From: Allochromatium humboldtianum
GTDB lineage: Bacteria; Pseudomonadota; Gammaproteobacteria; Chromatiales; Chromatiaceae
Assembly: GCF_013385175.1 (NCBI RefSeq)
Contig: NZ_JABZEO010000014.1
Coordinates: 28,889-92,888, forward strand
DNA length: 64,000 nt
Direction: 5' to 3'
The translations under genes and the position numbers were made by a program. Shown here piece after piece: positions 7,459 through 16,084 of this stretch. The notes under the pieces were generated by a model. It was not told the DNA's origin. It worked only from the letters and a program-made list of their open reading frames with translations, and searched no databases. How positions within the stretch are numbered: position 1 is the stretch's first letter; every line of letters begins with the position of its first letter.

Positions 7459-7696
7459 CGAGTGTCACCTTGACAGCCGGCTCATCCAGACGCTCTTTGA
7501 CGATTTTCAACAGTTCGACATCATCTATCAGTTCCATCATGGCCTCGTAAGCGGCGGCGGGCACACAGTAAAAAGCGGGTTCATTACGGTTCAGGACGGC
7601 GATCGGCATACCCTGCCCACTGGAAACCACCTTCATTGGATTGGCCTTGAGTTCGGATATACTGGCCGCGACTTCTGTAAGCACTTGATATGTCAT
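7448..7696 (-). CDS. Phd/YefM/StbD-family antitoxin
   Basis: The partner of the RelE toxin, expected to bind both the toxin and its own promoter. The N-terminal block MTYQVLTEVAASISELKANP followed by GQGMPIAVLNRNEPAFYCVPAAAYEAM is the Phd/YefM DNA-binding fold; the acidic C-terminal tail would wrap the toxin. The open frame begins at 7720, but ATG 7696 matches the family start and gives 82 residues. The gene overlaps relE by 11 bases, so the two are translated together and probably autoregulated. Confidence 0.88.
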   Translation of the reverse strand: MTYQVLTEVAASISELKANPMKVVSSGQGMPIAVLNRNEPAFYCVPAAAYEAMMELIDDVELLKIVKERLDEPAVKVTLDDL

Positions 7697-7853
7697 GATA
7701 TTTATCCGGATAACAGCCAATGAAACCAGATTGTAGGTCTTTCAAATGGTCTCGTAAAGGTGATGACCGCCGTATCCCGTGCGATGCCTTATCGATACCC
7801 GGCATTCGGCATGGCCAATTGCCCAAGCGTCTAGAGGTCGAGATCCAAAGCCC

Positions 7854-9236
7854 ATGAGCATCAAGGAATACCGCACCGCCGTCGAGGCCCGAGGCGGCCT
7901 GCTGGTGGTCAGACACACCCCCAACGTCGCCTTCGGCGACCGGGTCCGCATCGAGGACCACGCCGGCCACGTCCGCAACGGACAGGTCATCCGCGCCGCC
8001 GATGACGAGGTGCTGATCCTGGTCTTCGAGGGCACCGAGGATCTGGACCTGGAGAACACCTGGGTCCGCTTCCTCGACGAGCCGATCGAGATCGCCCTCT
8101 CGCCCGAGATCCTCGGCCGCGAACTCAACGGCCTGGGCGAACCGCGCGACGGACGCCCTCCGATCCTCTCGGCCATCCGCCGCCCGGTCGGCGGCTCGGC
8201 CATCAACCCGGCCGCGCGCACCTATCCGCGCGAGTTCATCCAGACCGGCATCTCCACCATCGACGGACTCAACTCACTGGTGCGCGGCCAGAAACTGCCG
8301 ATCTTCTCCGGCTCGGGTCTGCCGCACAACCGGCTCGCGGCCCAGATCGTGCGTCAGGCCAAGCTGGTCGACGAATCTTCCAGCTTCTCGATCGTCTTCG
8401 CCGCCATGGGCGTCTCCTACGCCGACGCCAAGTTCTTCCGCGACGAGTTCGCCAACTCGGGCGTGCTGCGCAACGTGGTGATGTTCGTCAATCTGGCCGA
8501 CGACCCGCCGGTCGAGCGCCTGACCCTGCCGCGCACCGCACTGACCGCCGCCGAATATCTGGCCTACGACCTCGACCGTCATGTGCTGGTGGTGCTCACC
8601 GATATGACCAACTATGCCGAGGCCCTGCGCGAGGTGGCCACGGCCAAGGGCGACGTGCCGGCGCGCAAGGGCTATCCGGGCTATCTCTATTCGGATCTGG
8701 CCGAACTCTACGAGCGCTGCGGACGTATCCACGAGCGCCACGGCTCGATCACCATGATGCCGGTGGTGTCCATGCCTTCGGACGACATCACCCACCCGAT
8801 CCCGGACCTGACCGGCTATATCACCGAGGGCCAGATCGTGCTCTCGCGCGAGCTGCACAACCAGGGCATCTATCCGCCGGTGAATATTTCACCGAGTCTG
8901 TCTCGATTGATGAAGGACGGCATCGGCAAGGACGACACTCGCGAAGACCATCCGCGTGTGGCCGCCCAGCTCTATGCGCTCTATGCGCGCGCCCAAGAGA
9001 CGCGCAACCTGGCCTCGATCATCGGTGCCGATGAACTCTCCGAGCGCGACCGGCTCTATCTGACCTTCGCCGACGCCTTCGACCAGCGCTTCGTCGGCCA
9101 AGGCGAGAACGAGGACCGCTCGATCGAGGCCACGCTCAATCTGGCCTGGGAGCTGATGAGCGCCTTCCCGCGCGACATGCTCACGCGCCTCAAGGAGACC
9201 GATCTGGCCAAGTACTACCGGGAGAGTGAGGCATGA
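7854..9236 (+). CDS. V/A-type ATPase subunit B (non-catalytic)
   Basis: This is the nucleotide-binding but non-catalytic partner of subunit A in the hexameric head. The product is 460 residues when started at ATG 7854 (MSIKEYRTAVEARGG); the longer open frame from 7779 adds 25 residues without family similarity. The P-loop position reads FSGSGLPHNRLAAQI, lacking the Walker lysine, as expected of B. Later blocks (LTDMTNYAEALREVATAKGD and ARKGYPGYLYSDLAELYERCG) are strongly conserved. It returns to the GC-rich, C-ending codon style of the early operon. Its stop overlaps the next gene's start (ATGA). Confidence 0.96.
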   Translation: MSIKEYRTAVEARGGLLVVRHTPNVAFGDRVRIEDHAGHVRNGQVIRAADDEVLILVFEGTEDLDLENTWVRFLDEPIEIALSPEILGRELNGLGEPRDGRPPILSAIRRPVGGSAINPAARTYPREFIQTGISTIDGLNSLVRGQKLPIFSGSGLPHNRLAAQIVRQAKLVDESSSFSIVFAAMGVSYADAKFFRDEFANSGVLRNVVMFVNLADDPPVERLTLPRTALTAAEYLAYDLDRHVLVVLTDMTNYAEALREVATAKGDVPARKGYPGYLYSDLAELYERCGRIHERHGSITMMPVVSMPSDDITHPIPDLTGYITEGQIVLSRELHNQGIYPPVNISPSLSRLMKDGIGKDDTREDHPRVAAQLYALYARAQETRNLASIIGADELSERDRLYLTFADAFDQRFVGQGENEDRSIEATLNLAWELMSAFPRDMLTRLKETDLAKYYRESEA

Positions 9237-9613
9237 TCACGCCCGCTCAGGAAACGTCACTGCCGGAGACGACGGCCCCCGCGCTCGCGATCCAGGCTGG
9301 CCTGCTCGATAGCGTCGAGACTCCGCCGGCGCCGATCCCCGAACTCCGGATCACCTGCGACGACTGCGCGGCGGCCTGCTGCAAGCTCGAAGTCGTGTGT
9401 CTGACCGAGACCGGGGTGCCGCGCCACTTCACCACGCGCGATGCCTGGGGCGCGATCACCATGGACCGTCTGGACGATGGCTGGTGCGCGGCGCTCGACC
9501 GCGACACCCTGCTCTGCCGCATCTACGACCGCCGCCCGCTGCTGTGCCGCGAGTTCGAGATGGGCGGCCCCGACTGTCTCGCCGAGCGGGAGGCCGCATG
9601 GCACAACAGTTGA
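9233..9613 (+). CDS. YkgJ-family cysteine cluster protein
   Basis: This 126-residue protein carries a cysteine-rich YkgJ-like domain after a proline-rich 40-residue leader. The cysteines occur as CDDCAAACCKLE, then WCAALD, LCRIYDRRPLLCREFE and a last one in GPDCLA. In the family these bind a zinc or iron-sulfur site, but function is not established. It overlaps subunit B by ATGA and its last codons overlap the ATG of subunit D at 9598, so it is translationally embedded in the ATPase operon. That placement suggests a role in assembly or redox control of the complex, which is inference. Confidence 0.85.
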   Translation: MITPAQETSLPETTAPALAIQAGLLDSVETPPAPIPELRITCDDCAAACCKLEVVCLTETGVPRHFTTRDAWGAITMDRLDDGWCAALDRDTLLCRIYDRRPLLCREFEMGGPDCLAEREAAWHNS

Positions 9614-10218
9614 TCAAGGTTCCGCCGACCAAGAACACCCTGCTCAAGCTCAAGAAGCAGGTCCGGTTCCTGGAGGACGGTCACGACCTGCTGGAGCGCA
9701 AGCGCGAGCTGCTCACGCGCCTGGTCTATGAACGCATCGGTGAATATCGCCGGCTGCGCGCCGAGTCCGAACGGGCACTGGCCGAGGCGTACCAGTGTCT
9801 GGCCATCACCCATCTGCGCATGGGCAGCCGCGCCATCCGTCAGGCCTCGCTCGGGGTGGAGCCGGCCCTACAGGTCGACATCCTGCCGCGACGGGCGCTC
9901 GGGGTGGAGTATCCGGCGGTGACGAGCGAGCGTCTGCCGCTCAAGCCGGTCGGACTGCTGGGGACGGACGTGAGCTTCGACACCACGCGCGAGCATCTGG
10001 CCGAGGCCGCCGTGCAGCTTGCGCGGCTCTCGGAGGTCGAGATCGCGCTCCATCGTCTGCTCGAAGAACAGCGCAAGGCCCAGAAGCGGGTCAATGCGCT
10101 CAAGTACAACATCATCCCGCGCTATCACCGCACCATCCGCTTCATCCAGTCCTCGCTGGAAGAGGAAGAGCGCAACACCCTGTTCCAGGTCAAGCTGCTG
10201 CGCGCTCAGGCGCGCTAG
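9598..10218 (+). CDS. V/A-type ATPase subunit D (central stalk)
   Basis: The rotor shaft that turns inside the A3B3 head. At 206 aa it has the typical long N-terminal helix (VPPTKNTLLKLKKQVRFLEDGHDLLERKRELL) and a matching C-terminal helix (EEQRKAQKRVNALKYNIIPRYHRTIRFIQ) that form the antiparallel coiled coil. ATG 9598 is chosen because family similarity starts there; the frame is open further upstream inside the YkgJ-like gene. It is the last gene of the operon. Its TAG shares the palindrome CTAG at 10215-10218 with the stop of the convergent bacteriophytochrome gene, and no terminator lies between them. Confidence 0.95.
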   Translation: MAQQLIKVPPTKNTLLKLKKQVRFLEDGHDLLERKRELLTRLVYERIGEYRRLRAESERALAEAYQCLAITHLRMGSRAIRQASLGVEPALQVDILPRRALGVEYPAVTSERLPLKPVGLLGTDVSFDTTREHLAEAAVQLARLSEVEIALHRLLEEQRKAQKRVNALKYNIIPRYHRTIRFIQSSLEEEERNTLFQVKLLRAQAR

Positions 10219-11795
10219 CGCCCCAGGATACGGGCATTGATGTCGTACAGCACCAGACTGCGGAACTTCTTGGCGCGTAGCCGATCGGCCTCGGTCCAGG
10301 GTTCGGACTGACGCGCCGTGGTCTCCACCCAGCGCGCGAAAGACGAACGCGGCGAGAGCACCTGACGCTGCTCGTCGAAGAGCGCACTCTTGCGCGGGTC
10401 GCCGGCCCAGTAGACGGTGTGCGGCTGCTCGGGACGCCACCACAGGAACCAGCGATCGCCGGTCTCGCGATAGCCGTCGACACGCACCGCCAGCAAGCCG
10501 CTCGCCTGCTCGGCATAGTGCGTCGCTTCCGGGAAGAGTGACGCGAGCCGATCGGTGGCGAAGATCGGGTCGGGTGTCGTCTCACGCAGCCAGTCGATCA
10601 GGGCACGGATCTCGGACGCCTCCGGGGTCTGGCCGAAGGTCACGATGGTGTGGTCGTCGATCAGTGCCGCCCCCGTGGCGCGGGCCAACGACAGCAACGC
10701 CTTGCCGAGCGTCTTGTCGACCAGATTGGCCTGTCCATCCTTCAGTTCCATGACCAGATCGCGCTCGTCCTCCGAGAGCCGCAGCGCCGAGAGCAGGGCC
10801 AGGATCTCCTGATCGCTCTCGTTGAGATCCATCAGCCGCCGCGTGCTCTGATAGCCCGAGATGGCCAGCGTGAACACCTGGGTCATCTCGGCACAGCGCA
10901 GACGCACCGGCAGCGGCAGATGACGCGGCTCGGAATGATGGCAGGCGATCAGCCCCCAGAGCTCCCCGCCAATCAGGATGGAGAACGACATCGAGGCCGT
11001 GACGCCCATGTTCTTGAGATATTCCAGGTGCACGGGCGAGACCGCGCGCAGATCCGAGAGCGAGAGATCGACGATCTCGCCGGGTTCGAGGCTCAGGATC
11101 GGAACGTCGCCGACCTGGATATCCGGGATTTGGCGATGCGAGTTGAGCCGATACAGGTTGCGCGCAATCTGCGGAATGTCCGAGGCCGGATAACGCAGGC
11201 CCAGATAGGGCGGAAGTCCCTCCTCCAGACTCTCGGAGATGACCTCGCCGCAGCCATCGTCGCGAAAGCTGTAGATCATCACCCGCTCGAAGCCGGTCGC
11301 CGTGCGCATCTCATCGGCCAGGTATTGACAGTGGCTCGCCCAGTCGCGCTCGGAATAGGGCATCCGATAGAGCCGATGCGGCACGGGCCGATAGGCTTCG
11401 CCATGCTGAGCGGCGGGCAAGGCCACTTCCAGCTCCAGCAACCAGTTGTGCTCGTTGCAAGAGAGCAGACCATCGAGCACGCCCTGCGGACCCGACAACA
11501 GATCCGGATAGAAACGCTTGCCGGCGCTGGCCCGCATCCAGGCATCGGGCGCACCGGCGATATCGGCCAGTTCGGTTTTTGGCGGAAAGTCCGGCAGGAG
11601 GTCAGTCAGTGCGCGGCCAAGGATCGAGTCGGGGCTCCAGTGGGTCCATGACTCCAGGTTGGCGCTGGTGAAACGAACGCACGGATCGCCCGTGCGCCCG
11701 CCTAGCAGACAACCCCAAGGTTGGATAGACTGCACACGATGAAGCTGCTCACACTCGCATTCGGCCAGAAAGCCCGGCGCTAGGGGTTCGCTCAT
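10215..11795 (-). CDS. bphP: bacteriophytochrome photosensory module (PAS-GAF-PHY) without output domain
   Basis: Red/far-red photoreceptor core that binds biliverdin. PAS spans about residues 10-115, GAF 130-300 and PHY 315-505. Cys13 (in ECECEQLH...IQPWG) aligns with the bilin-attaching cysteine of bacteriophytochromes; D206 in PASDIPQ is the conserved GAF aspartate; CHHSEPRHLP holds the conserved histidines; PRSSF is the PHY tongue motif. The protein ends at 526 residues, right after PHY, so no histidine kinase or other output domain is present. The gene is divergent from the heme oxygenase gene with only 49 bases between. Signalling would need a partner protein, or it may sense by dimer changes. 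Confidence 0.93.
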   Translation of the reverse strand: MSEPLAPGFLAECECEQLHRVQSIQPWGCLLGGRTGDPCVRFTSANLESWTHWSPDSILGRALTDLLPDFPPKTELADIAGAPDAWMRASAGKRFYPDLLSGPQGVLDGLLSCNEHNWLLELEVALPAAQHGEAYRPVPHRLYRMPYSERDWASHCQYLADEMRTATGFERVMIYSFRDDGCGEVISESLEEGLPPYLGLRYPASDIPQIARNLYRLNSHRQIPDIQVGDVPILSLEPGEIVDLSLSDLRAVSPVHLEYLKNMGVTASMSFSILIGGELWGLIACHHSEPRHLPLPVRLRCAEMTQVFTLAISGYQSTRRLMDLNESDQEILALLSALRLSEDERDLVMELKDGQANLVDKTLGKALLSLARATGAALIDDHTIVTFGQTPEASEIRALIDWLRETTPDPIFATDRLASLFPEATHYAEQASGLLAVRVDGYRETGDRWFLWWRPEQPHTVYWAGDPRKSALFDEQRQVLSPRSSFARWVETTARQSEPWTEADRLRAKKFRSLVLYDINARILGR

Positions 11796-11844
11796 AGTCT
11801 GTGCTCGGGGTGTTTGACTTCGATTGACGTGATCTTAAACCATA

Positions 11845-12480
11845 ATGGACACATCCATGTCGTCTCCCGAACCCTGTTCCAGACCACGCATCGAAATCGA
11901 TCTGGCCAGCGTCCTGCGCCGGGCCACGGCCGGCGTCCATGCCGAGATCGAGCAGCTTCCCCTGATGTTGCGTCTAACCTCGGAGACGGCGACACTCGAC
12001 GACTATCGGCGCTATCTGCGCGCCATCGTGACCATCCATGCCCCGCTGGAACAGGCGCTCTACGCACGGCTCGACGACACGACCCGCGATCGGCTCGGCA
12101 TCGTCCCCAAATTGCCGGCCCTGCTGGCCGATATGGAGGAGCAGAGTCTGGCGTTCAACCCGGCTACCCTGGCGTTCGCGCCGGGTCCGGTGCTTCTCGA
12201 CGATCTCAGTGCTACGGTCGGCGGACTCTATGTGCTGGAGGGCGCCACACTCGGCGGCCGGACCATCGCCCGTCATCTGCGGCGTCTCATCGGTGAACCC
12301 CTGGGGGCGGCGCGCTTCCTCGACTTCCACAGTCGCCATACTTCGGTCGCCTGGAAGGGCTTCACGACTGGACTCAATGCGCTCGCCGCACAACAGGTAC
12401 TGGTTCCGGATCGGGTGATCGCGGGCGCTCTGGCCGTGTTCGAGCATGTCTACAAACGTCTCGAACTGGCCGGTGGTTGA
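11845..12480 (+). CDS. bphO: biliverdin-producing heme oxygenase
   Basis: Cleaves heme to biliverdin, the chromophore of the adjacent phytochrome. The 211-residue product has the BphO fold; LRRATAGVHAEIEQ carries the proximal heme histidine (H32), and GGLYVLEGATLGGRTIARHL is the conserved distal helix with its Gly-rich bend. A second ATG at 11857 is an alternative start. It is transcribed away from bphP from a shared 49-base intergenic gap, so the two are probably co-regulated. The stop lies one base from the stop of the convergent P-type ATPase gene. Confidence 0.94.
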   Translation: MDTSMSSPEPCSRPRIEIDLASVLRRATAGVHAEIEQLPLMLRLTSETATLDDYRRYLRAIVTIHAPLEQALYARLDDTTRDRLGIVPKLPALLADMEEQSLAFNPATLAFAPGPVLLDDLSATVGGLYVLEGATLGGRTIARHLRRLIGEPLGAARFLDFHSRHTSVAWKGFTTGLNALAAQQVLVPDRVIAGALAVFEHVYKRLELAGG

Positions 12481-12481
12481 G

Positions 12482-15190
12482 TCAGAGCGCTCGAAGGCAC
12501 GATCCGGCCAGATGTTTGCGCAGTCCGTCCAAGCCGAATACGAGCGGAAGACCCAGCCAGGCCAGTCCATAGATCCAGGGTTCGACCGGGCCGGTGTTCA
12601 GCACGGCGCGGACCGGCTCGGCATAGAGCACGGCCCAGGACAACAGGATCTCGACCGCGATGCCAAGCAGGATCAGGCGATTGGCGAACAGTCCCCGGTC
12701 GAGTCCGCTGCCATGTTCGGAACGGCGCGCGATGACGTTGCCGACCTGCATCAGCATGATCGCGGCCAGGGTGATGCCGGTCGCCGACTGATAGAGCGGC
12801 GCGGTCTCGGCCAGCTCCTGGCCCCAGGTCCAGCCGCCCAGATCGAGCACCAGGAAGAAGAGCGCCAGCGAGAAGGCGGCCTGGATCAGCCCCAGGAACA
12901 GATAGGCGGTGCGCATCAGCGGCCATGACAGCAGTCGCTCGTCACGGCGGCGCGGTGGCTGGTGCATGAGGTCGCGCTCAGGCGGCTCCCGGCCCAGGCC
13001 GATGGCCGGCAGCAGATCGGTTCCGAGGTCGATCGAGAGGATCTGGATCACGGTCAGTGCCAATGGCACCGGCAGCAGGATATAGAGCAGGAAGGGAGCG
13101 ATCTCGGGGACGTTGCTGGCGAGCACATAGGTGGTGAAGCGGCGCATGTTGGCGAACACCGCCCGCCCCTCCTCGACCCCGGCCGTGATCGAGGCGAAGT
13201 TGTCGTCGAGCAGTACGATGTCGGCGGCCTCGCGCGCGACATCCGTCCCGCTCGCGCCCATGGCGATGCCGACATCGGCGGCCTTGAGCGCCGGGCTGTC
13301 GTTGACCCCATCGCCGGTCATGGCCACCACCAGACCCAGACGCTTGAGCGCGAGCACGATCTTCATCTTCTGCTCGGGCGTGGTGCGGGCGAACACGGCC
13401 ACGCCCTCGCGCAGACGCTCGACGAGCTGGTGTTCGCGCAGACGTTCCAGTTCCTCGCCATGCAGAATGCGCCGCTCGGCGGACTCATCCGGGCGCAGGA
13501 TGCCGCAGGCGCGTGCCACGGCTTCGGCGGTGTCGGGATGGTCGCCGGTGATGAGCACGACCTGGATGCCGGCGCCCTGGCATCGGCTCACGGCCGGCGG
13601 CGCCTCGGGCCGAATCGGATCGTCGAGCGCGATCAGACCGCGCAGCACCAGACCGCGTTCGAGCGATTCCTCCGGGGCCTTGGGATCGGGCAGACGTTCG
13701 AGCCGGCGCGCGGCCACCGCGATGACGCGCCGACCCTGGGACGAGAGTCGATGCACGGCGGCGTCACAGACGGCCAGCGTCCGCTCGTCGGCGATGTAGG
13801 TTTGACCCGCGCCGGCCTGGATCTGGCCGATCAGCGGACGCAGCGACTCCCAGGCGCCCTTGATCGCGAACAGGATTTCATCGCCCTCGGCGAAGACCCC
13901 GGCCTCGCGCCGCCGTGCCAGATCGAAGGGGAAGTGCCTGAGCGTCTCGGCCAGTAGACGATCCGGCGGACCGACCTGCTCAGCGTGGTACTCGGCGAGC
14001 GCCACGTCCAGCGGATCGCCCGACCAGCGCGATCTTCCCGCTCCCGCCCCCGTCGCCGGACGGAGTTCGGAGGCGATCAGCGCCGCTTCGAGCAGACCGC
14101 GTCGTCCATCCGGGGCGTCCATCGATTCCCCGCTCACCGGATCGACCAGATCCGAGATCGCCAGCCGGTTGAGCGTCAAAGTCCCGGTCTTGTCGGTACA
14201 GATCACATGGACCGCACCCAGCGACTCGACGGCTTCCAGGTTCTTGACCAGCACCTGTTTGTGCGCCAGACGCAGACCGGCCATCGACAGCGCCAGGGTG
14301 AAGGTCGGCAGCAGTCCCTCGGGCACGTTGGCGACGATGATGCCGAGCATGAAGACGATGTTGATCCACAGCGAGCGCCCGCTCGCCACGCCATAGGCGA
14401 AGAAGATCAGGCCCATGACGACCGCGATCAGGGTCAGCACCCGCACCATGCGCCCGGTCTCGCGTTGCAGCGGCGAGGGCGCGCGGCGCACATCGCGCGA
14501 GAGGGCGGCGATCTTGCCCAGCTCGGTGCGATGTCCGGTGGCGAAGACCACGGCCGTGCCCCGCCCGCGCAGCACCCCGCAGCCGGCGAACAGGATGTTC
14601 GGACTCTCGATCAGACGCCCTTTGGCCGCGGTGGTCCGCAGTGCCTGCGAGCGCGACTCGCCGGTCAGCGGGGCATTGTTGACCAGCAGATCCTCGCTCT
14701 CGACCAGACGCGCGTCGGCGGCGATGCGATCGCCCTCCCCGACCAGCAGCACGTCGCCCGGCACCAGTTCCTCGGCCAAGACCTGACATTCGACACCGTC
14801 GCGCCGCACCCGCACCTGTTGCGGCAGGAAACGCTTCAGCGCCTCCATCGCCTGCTCAGCACGCATCTCCTGAGCGAAGGCGAAGAGGACATTGAGCACC
14901 GAGACCCCGAGCAGCGCCAAGCCGAGCAGACCCATGCCCTCGCCCGGCTGGATGGCGTCGGCGACGAAACAGACGCCCGCCGCCAGATCCAGCAGCAGGC
15001 TGAAGAAGTTGAAGGCGTGCTTGGCCAGCAGTCGCGCCCAGCGCCAGCGCGAGGGCGGACGCAGCCGGTTGGGACCGATCTCGCGCCGGCGTGACTCGAC
15101 CTCGGCGGGCCTGAGTCCATCCAAACGCCCGCGCAGCAGGGTGAAGACGGCCGATGCCGGGACTTCATGGATCTGGAGCGGTGTGGTCAT
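12482..15190 (-). CDS. P-type cation ATPase with Na,K-ATPase-like (P2C) motifs
   Basis: This 902-residue pump has the actuator motif TGES (176-179), the phosphorylation motif DKTGTLT (Asp333), and hinge blocks GDGVNDSPALK and MGASGTDVAREAAD. The ion-site helices resemble animal Na,K-ATPase more than Ca-ATPase: VANVPEGLL in M4, ASNVPEIAPFLLY in M5 and SIDLGTDLLPAIGLG in M6. Na+ export, perhaps in exchange for K+ or H+, is therefore the most likely activity; no beta subunit is visible. It overlaps the universal stress protein gene upstream (4 bases), with a Na+/alanine symporter further upstream on the same strand. Bacterial P2C-like pumps are known but uncommon. Ion specificity is inference. 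Confidence 0.9.
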   Translation of the reverse strand: MTTPLQIHEVPASAVFTLLRGRLDGLRPAEVESRRREIGPNRLRPPSRWRWARLLAKHAFNFFSLLLDLAAGVCFVADAIQPGEGMGLLGLALLGVSVLNVLFAFAQEMRAEQAMEALKRFLPQQVRVRRDGVECQVLAEELVPGDVLLVGEGDRIAADARLVESEDLLVNNAPLTGESRSQALRTTAAKGRLIESPNILFAGCGVLRGRGTAVVFATGHRTELGKIAALSRDVRRAPSPLQRETGRMVRVLTLIAVVMGLIFFAYGVASGRSLWINIVFMLGIIVANVPEGLLPTFTLALSMAGLRLAHKQVLVKNLEAVESLGAVHVICTDKTGTLTLNRLAISDLVDPVSGESMDAPDGRRGLLEAALIASELRPATGAGAGRSRWSGDPLDVALAEYHAEQVGPPDRLLAETLRHFPFDLARRREAGVFAEGDEILFAIKGAWESLRPLIGQIQAGAGQTYIADERTLAVCDAAVHRLSSQGRRVIAVAARRLERLPDPKAPEESLERGLVLRGLIALDDPIRPEAPPAVSRCQGAGIQVVLITGDHPDTAEAVARACGILRPDESAERRILHGEELERLREHQLVERLREGVAVFARTTPEQKMKIVLALKRLGLVVAMTGDGVNDSPALKAADVGIAMGASGTDVAREAADIVLLDDNFASITAGVEEGRAVFANMRRFTTYVLASNVPEIAPFLLYILLPVPLALTVIQILSIDLGTDLLPAIGLGREPPERDLMHQPPRRRDERLLSWPLMRTAYLFLGLIQAAFSLALFFLVLDLGGWTWGQELAETAPLYQSATGITLAAIMLMQVGNVIARRSEHGSGLDRGLFANRLILLGIAVEILLSWAVLYAEPVRAVLNTGPVEPWIYGLAWLGLPLVFGLDGLRKHLAGSCLRAL

Positions 15191-16032
15191 CCGCCGATCC
15201 CCCGATAGACGGCGACGTCACAGGTCGACTCGCGCAACACCTGCTCGACCGGATCGCCATGCCGGAGACGCTCGGCGCGTCCGCGCTCGGAGACGCCCAT
15301 GTAGATCAGACGCGATTTGGTGCGATTGGCCGCGATCAGGATCTCGTGATCGACGCGATCCGAGACCAGCACCTGCGCATCCATGACGCGGGCGCCCAGC
15401 CCGAGCCGCTCGGCGATCTCGCGCTCGACCCGCGCGCAATAGGCCAGACCCGGCACGCGCAAGCGTTCGCCGTGCTCGTGCGAGAGCCGATGCAGACGCC
15501 CGCGCCCGACGCGCGCGATCAGCACCAGATGCAGATGGGTGAGTTGCGGACCGAACAGTCGCAGAAACGGCAGGGCGGAACGAAAGCCTTCGGGTTGCTC
15601 GTCGATCGGCGCTAGCAGCCGGCGCGGCGAGCCGAGAAGACCCGGCTGTACGACGCGCACGGCGAGGACGTTGCAATAGAGTTCACGCAGCAGCCGCTCG
15701 GCGAGCGTGCCGCGCAGACCGCCCCGACGCTGGTCGAGCGGCGGGGTGCCGCAGATCAGGAAGTGCTCGGGGCCTTCGCTCAATGCCGGGCGCAGTGTCT
15801 CGAAACGCCCACTGGATTTGGGTTCCAGCAGGCGTGTTTCGAGCCGCACGCCCTGAGACTCACATTCCAGCCGCAGACGATCGAGCTTCTCGGCCAGTCG
15901 CGCGCGCTCGACCCCGCCGTCCCGGACATGAACGAGCCTCAGTGTCCGGTCGGGATGGGCGCCCGCCAGTTGCACGGCATAGTGACTGACCCAGTCGCCG
16001 TTGATCGAGCCGTCGTAAGCGAAGCTGAACAT
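15187..16032 (-). CDS. universal stress protein (UspA family, two-domain size)
   Basis: About 281 residues from ATG 16032, where MFSFAYDGS matches the family's opening strand; the open frame begins at 16071 with 13 extra residues. The first domain (to about 150) and second domain (to the end) each resemble a Usp Rossmann-like fold, the second ending with RLIYMGVSERGRAERLRHGDPVEQVLRESTCDVAVYR. The ATP-binding Gly-x-x-Gly-x(9)-Gly pattern is only partly kept. It sits between a Na+/alanine symporter and the P-type ATPase and overlaps the ATPase start, so it may modulate one of these transporters. That role is inference. Confidence 0.87.
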   Translation of the reverse strand: MFSFAYDGSINGDWVSHYAVQLAGAHPDRTLRLVHVRDGGVERARLAEKLDRLRLECESQGVRLETRLLEPKSSGRFETLRPALSEGPEHFLICGTPPLDQRRGGLRGTLAERLLRELYCNVLAVRVVQPGLLGSPRRLLAPIDEQPEGFRSALPFLRLFGPQLTHLHLVLIARVGRGRLHRLSHEHGERLRVPGLAYCARVEREIAERLGLGARVMDAQVLVSDRVDHEILIAANRTKSRLIYMGVSERGRAERLRHGDPVEQVLRESTCDVAVYRGIGG

Positions 16033-16084
16033 CTTGAACCGCGTCCATGATGCGCCTTGGCCACGGTTCAAAGCCTAGTCGATC

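Noticed and set aside
11796..11844. TTGACT/TTGACG elements between bphP and bphO as promoters
   Set aside because: No -10 hexamer lies at acceptable spacing on either strand, so I did not annotate a promoter.
12962..15094. Two long + strand frames opposite the P-type ATPase
   Set aside because: They translate to His/Arg/Gln-rich sequence without motifs and mirror the coding frame of the ATPase.
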